Shown here: positions 20,401-25,513 of the stretch, in pieces
How the letters are laid out: each line of letters starts with the position of its first letter
How positions within the stretch are numbered: position 1 is the first letter of the stretch
Assembly: GCA_027579435.1 (NCBI GenBank)
Contig: JANBPK010001320.1
Location: 1-25,513 of the forward strand
Direction: 5' to 3'
Length of the DNA stretch: 25,513 bases
DNA from: Candolleomyces eurysporus
Lineage: Eukaryota > Basidiomycota > Agaricomycetes > Agaricales > Psathyrellaceae
Notes under the pieces: model-generated
What the model was told of the DNA's origin: nothing
The model's database searches: none
What the model saw: the letters and a program-made list of their open reading frames with translations, nothing else
Program-made: the position numbers and the translations under genes

Positions 20401-23400
20401 GATGATTGTTTTGAGGAGGTCCACGTTGGTTAGGTCAACTAATGAGTCACCGTTTTAGGAATCAGACAATGGATTATTGGGCTCCACTTACATTTGTCTA
20501 TGAGCATTTCCAACACATGCACGGCCGTACTACGACGAACGCCGGGTCCCGTTGCAATTTCTAGCCAAGCTAGCGCATCAACCTTAAGCGAGCCACTGAC
20601 ATGACCTACAACAAGGGGTTATGATGTATCGGTGCTCCAATGCGTCGTCTGTGTGAAAACTTACCATTCTTACAAAGTTCCTGAAGAAGCCGAAAAGCCT
20701 GCTCGCAAACCGATTTGCTGCCGTCATGAATGGCAACCCTGACGATCTTCCCGAAGACAACAGGGAATATTTCTAGAGCCAAACTGAGGTCGTCCTCCCA
20801 TGCAAAAGCGTACCGTGGTTTTTCCAATGTGACTTTTGACTCGTCGTCTTTGAGATGTTCTAATAGGTCAGTCAGGACACGGTAACGTTTCTTGGGATCC
20901 AAGTCATCCAATCCATTGTTGAGAGCCGTCGGCACGGCGCCCCTTACAAGTGATGCGCATGATCCTGCGATAAATGTCGATGTTAATATCGACGAAACAC
21001 ATGGGGCTGAGGAAAATCACCGTTTGCCCACATAGCTTCTGCTAAGCGGAGAGCAGGCTGGCGAACATCCGTTGATTCTGCGTTCAGAGCAACCTCAACC
21101 AGGGCGGGGATGGCATCGTCGACAAGGGAGTAGAACGAACTGTCGCAATCTGAAAAGGGTATGGGTGACTTCGCTAACGGCTCACCCCCACATAGATGCT
21201 TACTTTTCCATATGGTTCTGACAAACGCGATTGTGCGCATACGTTCCTGCCTTTCACGACTCTTGAATCCAATTTCGACGCTCGCGCGCAGAGCATCCAT
21301 CACCGTGTCCAACTTCCCCATTGAGGACGCTACCAAATTGGTCAGTATCTGAAGCCCGTCCTTTCTGGCACCCTCTTTTTTGAATACGGTCATATCGGAG
21401 ATGGTTTTAATCGAGCCATCGAACAAGTCAGCTGCAACCGTGTCAGTTGTATCTTGTAACGAAAGTATCTGATTCGTCTCACATTTCAAGTCTGGAATCT
21501 GGCTGAGCATCTTGAGGGGATCTATCGGTAACTTTGGTTCGGCTATTTCTGACACAAGGATCTTCAAGATGCCCTGAATTGTCGATAGGGATGGTATGTC
21601 GTTCAAGACATTCTTTGCCATGTTCTCGATTTCAGTTACTGCACGGAAAATTCAATCAGTTGGCTGCTCTATGAGATGCACAAGAAACAGGTGCGCACTC
21701 GTAGCCCTATGGAGCCGCGGCAGAAGTTGGAGTTCCAGCTTTTCAACGGACTCGCGATTCGTTGTCTCTATGCTCCCTGCCCATTCGCTCGTACGCTCAG
21801 TTTCCGATGCAGTGCAGCCAGCTATGACCTGGTGTCAACTAAGATGACCCGAAAGGTGCAGAAGAGCTTACCCTTTGCCAAGCACAGGTTCAAAATATAG
21901 AGGCTGGTGGTCTTCACGCTCTCCTTCCCTTGCAGAACGCCACGACAAGCGGATAACATGAAGTGCAGTCTGTGAGAGGACTGAATATCTTGGAGAGCTA
22001 GCTCCCAAAGGCGATCGAGCATCTCGTTGGATTGGAACCCGAGCTTGGGAGGGACAGAGCCTTGACTGGTCCAATCTTTTTCTGGGAGTGCTTGCAGAAG
22101 GCACATGATTTGCGTCCTGAGGCTAAACGATAGCTGACGAGGGAATTCGGGTAGGGTGTTCCAGCGATGAAGGGGGTACCCATATTTAAGCGAGGTTTGC
22201 AAAGCACCCAGCAGATGCTGGTAGCCTCCAGCTACGTCTTCGACAGTACTGCCCTCCGGGATAGCGACGAGTTTCTCTTGGAGGACGCTGACAAACCGGA
22301 GAAAGGCGAGTAAATAGTTGCAAAGGATCTCGTTGCGACGAGCCGCATCGCTGGTCCTTGTCGATGCGCATATCTTGAAGCATTCTAGCAAACGGGATGG
22401 GCTGTCAGTCCGACTGTAATGGTGGATCCATTTCCGGGCGAAATTTGGATGAGCGATCTCCGCCGCGGCTTCATCGACGTGTGTTGGCTTCGAGGCCTTA
22501 ATCAGCTCGGTGTATAGAATCTCCGCTAGTCCTTCGTTGAATTTTGACAACTGCGTCCAGGTAGATATAGCCTTCAACCGGCCGGGTGTCGGTGGAGCCC
22601 TCAACATCGAGCGGAGCCAAGCGAGGACCTCCGTAAGTGGGGTATTGAAAGGTGAGGAGCGGTAGCGAATGGGAAGAATGGTCATAACGGCATAAATTAA
22701 ACATCCGGATACGCCAAAACCCAGAAGGACATGCCCGAGGGTCTGATCGTCAGCGATGTTCTGAATAATCAACCCTCCCAGGAAGAGTAAGGCAGCCACC
22801 TGAACAAGAAATGGCACTAGGGTGATGACACCCTCCAGATGCCAAAACTCCGCTCCCTTGTCTAACTTGTACCGTGTGTGAGCGTCCTTGGCTTCGCGTC
22901 CTGTGGTAAAAGGTACGAATTTCGCCAGCCAGGCTTTGGCCAGGACACCCATAATGGCGCTGAATAGGGTGATATAGAGGCTCATAAGCCACAAGCCGGT
23001 AATCCATTTCTGTGAGACTGGGATGTGGGCCATGTCGATGATCGACGTCCCTCGTAAAGTGTCGAGTATGTTGCCCAGTAGGGCCTGTTCCGAATCATCG
23101 TGCAGGTCCGGACGGGCGTCGATAAGGAAGGATGAAACAACTCCGGCAAACAGACCAGCCTGTAAAAAGTGTTGTTAGATCATGGCTACTCACGTCAACG
23201 AAGATGCCGTGCTCACAAAGATGAGAAGGGAGTCCAAGCCCGTTTTCCACAACTCTGCCTTCTCTTTCGCCACACGTTCGGCGTCTTCAAGATAGAGGTA
23301 CCATATCCTAGCATCCGCTCTGAACTCGAGGACCGTCTGCTCCCCACTTCCGCTGCCCCTATCCCCCTGGCCTTCATCGTTGCCCGCGGATGTGGGAACT

Positions 23401-23655
23401 CCTGGATTCGGATCTGAGGGGGTTCTATTGGTCTTCAAACTCGTGTCGTCATTTTGCCCCTTCTCGACGTTGTCGCTGCTCTGGATTTCGATTGTATAGT
23501 GCTCAGCCTGTCATCGCCCTCAGCGGCGAATTTAACACGTGGAACATGGAGAAACTCACCACCTTGGAATCGCGTTTTTCCATTCTCTGAGAGTGTGCTT
23601 GAGGGCACGAAGAAATGAACAGGTAGATGACAGGCAGGCTAACCTGAACCCACTG

Positions 23656-23663
23656 TTATATAG
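23656..23663 (-). promoter_or_regulatory. TATA box of DUF6535-HEAT gene B
   Basis: Minus-strand CTATATAA, 73 bases before the ATG at 23583, as in copy A. Confidence 0.6.
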
Positions 23664-23693
23664 CGGCACGCTCGATGAGAAAGGCGCCCATTT

Positions 23694-23716
23694 GGGGGGG
23701 GGGGGGGGCCGGGGGG
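23694..23716 (+). repeat. G-rich tract in the promoter of gene B
   Basis: Fifteen Gs, CC, then six Gs, about 110-135 bases upstream of the gene B start. The corresponding place in copy A has only a short G run near 9271. It could be a real expansion or an assembly error in a homopolymer. Confidence 0.6.
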
Positions 23717-25360
23717 CATACGATCTTTCCACGTTCCCGGGACAATGAAGAAACTGGGGTGGGTTTGAGATGAATGTTCACAATTCCTCGATTAGCCCAT
23801 ATTGCAGAACGGAAATTGGTTCAGAACCATCTCAATGTAGAGGCGTGGTTGAGTCGTGGTTGACCAGGCTTCTGGCGAATGGATATGGCTGGCAGTGGTC
23901 CTGGGAAAACCCAAAGTCTGCGGTATTTCACCCACAATCCAAAGATCGGCGTCAAAGCGTCAGCGCCTTAGTCTTCTGATGGCATTAGAGAAAAAACAAA
24001 AAGCACAGGAAAAAACAGTGTCCCTCCGAAATAACGAATCCTCTACAAATTCGCTCTGTCCTTCGCCTTCTCACCCTTTCCGATAAAAACTCTCCAACCT
24101 TCTACCGCACGTCGACAATGTGGCGCTTAGTTGTAGACATTGATTGCGTAGTCCTGGGTCTGTGATTGCCTTCAGTGGCAAATTCTACACACGGAACGTG
24201 GAGAAACTCACCATCTCGGGATCAGATTTTCCCCTTTCTGCAACTGCCCTTGGGCACAAAGAGGAGAAGGTGCAGATGGCGAATCTGCACCCACTGTCAG
24301 GAATTAGTAGCATGTTCGATAAGAAAGGCCCCCAAGCGGTCATACGGTCGTTCCACGTTCCCGAGATATGTTCGAACCTGGGGTGGGTTTAATACTATAT
24401 GAATGCTCACAGTTCTTCGATTGGCCATATTGCGGAGCCGAAATTGTTTCAAGGTCGCCTCGATGTACGGTCATGGTCAACCAGGTTTGGCGAATGAATG
24501 GATGGCTGTCAACGTTCTGTAGATGCCCAAGATCTACAGCCTTTTACCCACGATTCTAACGTTGGCTCCAAAGCGTCAGCGTTTAGTCTTCTAATGCCGT
24601 CAGAGAAAAACAAAAAGGAACAGGAAAAACGGTGTACCCACAAAGCAACAAATATTCTACAAATTAGCTTTCTTTTTTACCTTCTCCCCTTCCCCGATAA
24701 CAATCCTCCAACCTTTCACCACACTTCGACGATGTGGTACCTCCTTGTTGTCATTAAAATTGACTGCATAGTACTGAGTCTGTGATCGTCTTCGCGGCGA
24801 ATACATCATACGGAACATGCCAGAGAAACTCACCACCGTATCAGATGTTTCCATTTCCGGAACTGCGTTAAGCACGGAGAAAAGAACAGGTAGAGGGCAA
24901 ACAGGGTTGCCTGCACCCACCATTGATAAACAATAGCATGTTCGTGAGGAAAGGTGCCCAAGGGGTCATGCGATCCTCCCACGTTCCCGAGACACGCTTG
25001 AACCTAGGGTGGGTTTGATACTATATGAACGTTCACAACCCCTCAATCAGGCCACATCCGGGAGCGCAAATCGGTTCAGCGTCTCGATGTGACGCCGTGG
25101 TTGGGTCATGGTTAACCAGGCATCTGGCAAATGAATCAATGGCTGTTCACGGTCATAGAAAACGCAAAGTCAACGGCATTTTAACCACGGTTCAAACATT
25201 GATGTCAAATAACATAGGAAGTGTTATCAAGCTCATGGCATGGGCGTGTAACAGCACGAGTCTACGAATAGCGTCAGAGAAAAAGNAAAACGCGCAGAAA
25301 ACAACAGTGTACTCCCAAAACAATGATTCTTGGCGGATATGCTTTCTCTCTTCATCGCCC

Positions 25361-25513
25361 AGCTCTTGATAACAGTCCCTTCCATCTCACTTCCAGACAC
25401 GGTACACGAGCAGCGTTAGTCCGAGACCCCGAGAAAGAAGGGGAAAGAGCGTGAACGAAGGGAAAAACCCAAGCCATACCGACCACAAGACCTTGCGTCC
25501 CTACCCTCCATTA
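25361..25513 (-). other. Start of second copy of the unrecognised region
   Basis: Matches about 10905-11060. It contains the shared fragment GLGLTLLVYRVWK on the minus strand, here followed directly by a TGA. It runs off the right edge. Confidence 0.4.

Larger units (their letters stand above)
14534..23583 (-). pseudogene. DUF6535-like membrane domain + HEAT-repeat protein, copy B, interrupted by an LTR element
   Basis: Same architecture as copy A. Exon 1 is 23560-23583 (MEKRDSKV), exon 2 is 23217-23507, exon 3 is 21872-23159 with four hydrophobic helices, then come many short phase-1 exons, with the last exon 14534-15039 ending in TGA. The last exon is 11 codons longer than in copy A (it contains ASVKMEGNEEDKE). 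The exon spanning 15685-17556 matches A exon 26 but is split by the element at 15740-17409. Without the element and its 4-bp duplication it would be 198 nt, still divisible by three, so the gene was in frame before insertion. With it, the frame reads 27 residues into the right LTR and stops at 17327-17329, losing about 320 C-terminal residues. Other exons I compared look intact. A truncated protein with the membrane domain and most HEAT repeats could still be made. Confidence 0.85.
23505..25360 (-). repeat. Three tandem promoter/first-exon cassettes upstream of gene B
   Basis: Same array as upstream of gene A. Anchors at the intron 1 acceptor lie at 23505, 24157 and 24777. Unit 2 has no ATG at the exon 1 position but keeps a GTGAGT donor. 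Unit 3 keeps ATG (24852-24854), donor and acceptor, and reads METSDTV then TQYYAVNFNDNKE before stopping after about 60 residues. Because the array is present in both copies, the triplication predates the large duplication. Confidence 0.75.
13009..25513. repeat. Second copy of a segmental tandem duplication (first copy 1 to about 11,060)
   Basis: Gene order, orientation and intergenic sequence repeat: septin, HEAT gene, three cassettes, unknown region. The offset is 12,956 at the septin ATG, about 12,764 at the HEAT gene stop, 14,430 at its exon 3 and 14,423 at its ATG; the change is mostly due to the LTR element and the 214-base gap. Similarity by eye ranges from about 95% (HEAT exons 3-5) to about 60-65% (membrane domain). 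The duplication is therefore not very recent, or is patchily homogenised. Confidence 0.92.

Noticed and set aside
1..25513. CRISPR arrays, bacterial operons, rRNA genes, viral genes
   Set aside because: No such pattern was seen; the intron-rich minus-strand genes are clearly eukaryotic.

Overview
The window looks like nuclear DNA of a filamentous basidiomycete. I favour an Agaricomycete, possibly of the Rhizoctonia/Ceratobasidium type; that placement is inference. The reasons are genes cut by many introns of about 50 nt with GTRNGN donors, a fungal septin, and a giant protein whose N-terminus looks like the four-helix DUF6535 membrane domain known from Agaricomycetes. All genes I can support lie on the minus strand.

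The layout is one large tandem duplication with a decayed extra piece between the copies. Copy A runs from 1 to about 11,060: the 5' part of a septin gene (1-992, leaving the window on the left), an intergenic region, a 30-exon DUF6535-HEAT gene (1770-9160), three tandem copies of that gene's own promoter/first-exon region (about 9083-10905), and a conserved piece of unknown coding content. Between 11,800 and 13,000 lies a decayed septin relic (septin C) with its upstream flank. Copy B runs from about 13,009 to the right end: a damaged, truncated septin (septin B), the intergenic region, a second DUF6535-HEAT gene (14534-23583), its own three 5' cassettes, and the start of the unknown piece.

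Gene A, after discounting two stray N bases, can be spliced by eye into one open frame of about 1,935 codons. Its 27 introns from intron 3 onward are all in phase 1, and its 26 internal exons 4-29 all have lengths divisible by three, many near the size of one HEAT repeat. Gene B has the same architecture, but a 1,670-bp non-autonomous LTR retrotransposon sits in a C-terminal exon. Its two LTRs are identical apart from two Ns, so the insertion is recent; it adds a stop and removes roughly the last 320 residues.

Septin A keeps all GTPase motifs. Septin B carries a 31-bp in-place inversion that swaps the switch I residues without breaking the frame, a lost G3 aspartate, a lost splice donor and a missing C-terminal half. 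Septin C lacks a start and has a 4-nt frame-shifting deletion. Septin A is the only plausibly active septin here.

Nothing in the sequence ties the septins and the HEAT proteins to a common pathway; they appear to be neighbours that duplicated together. All exon models come from reading splice sites and frame continuity by eye and by A/B comparison. No search or alignment program was run.
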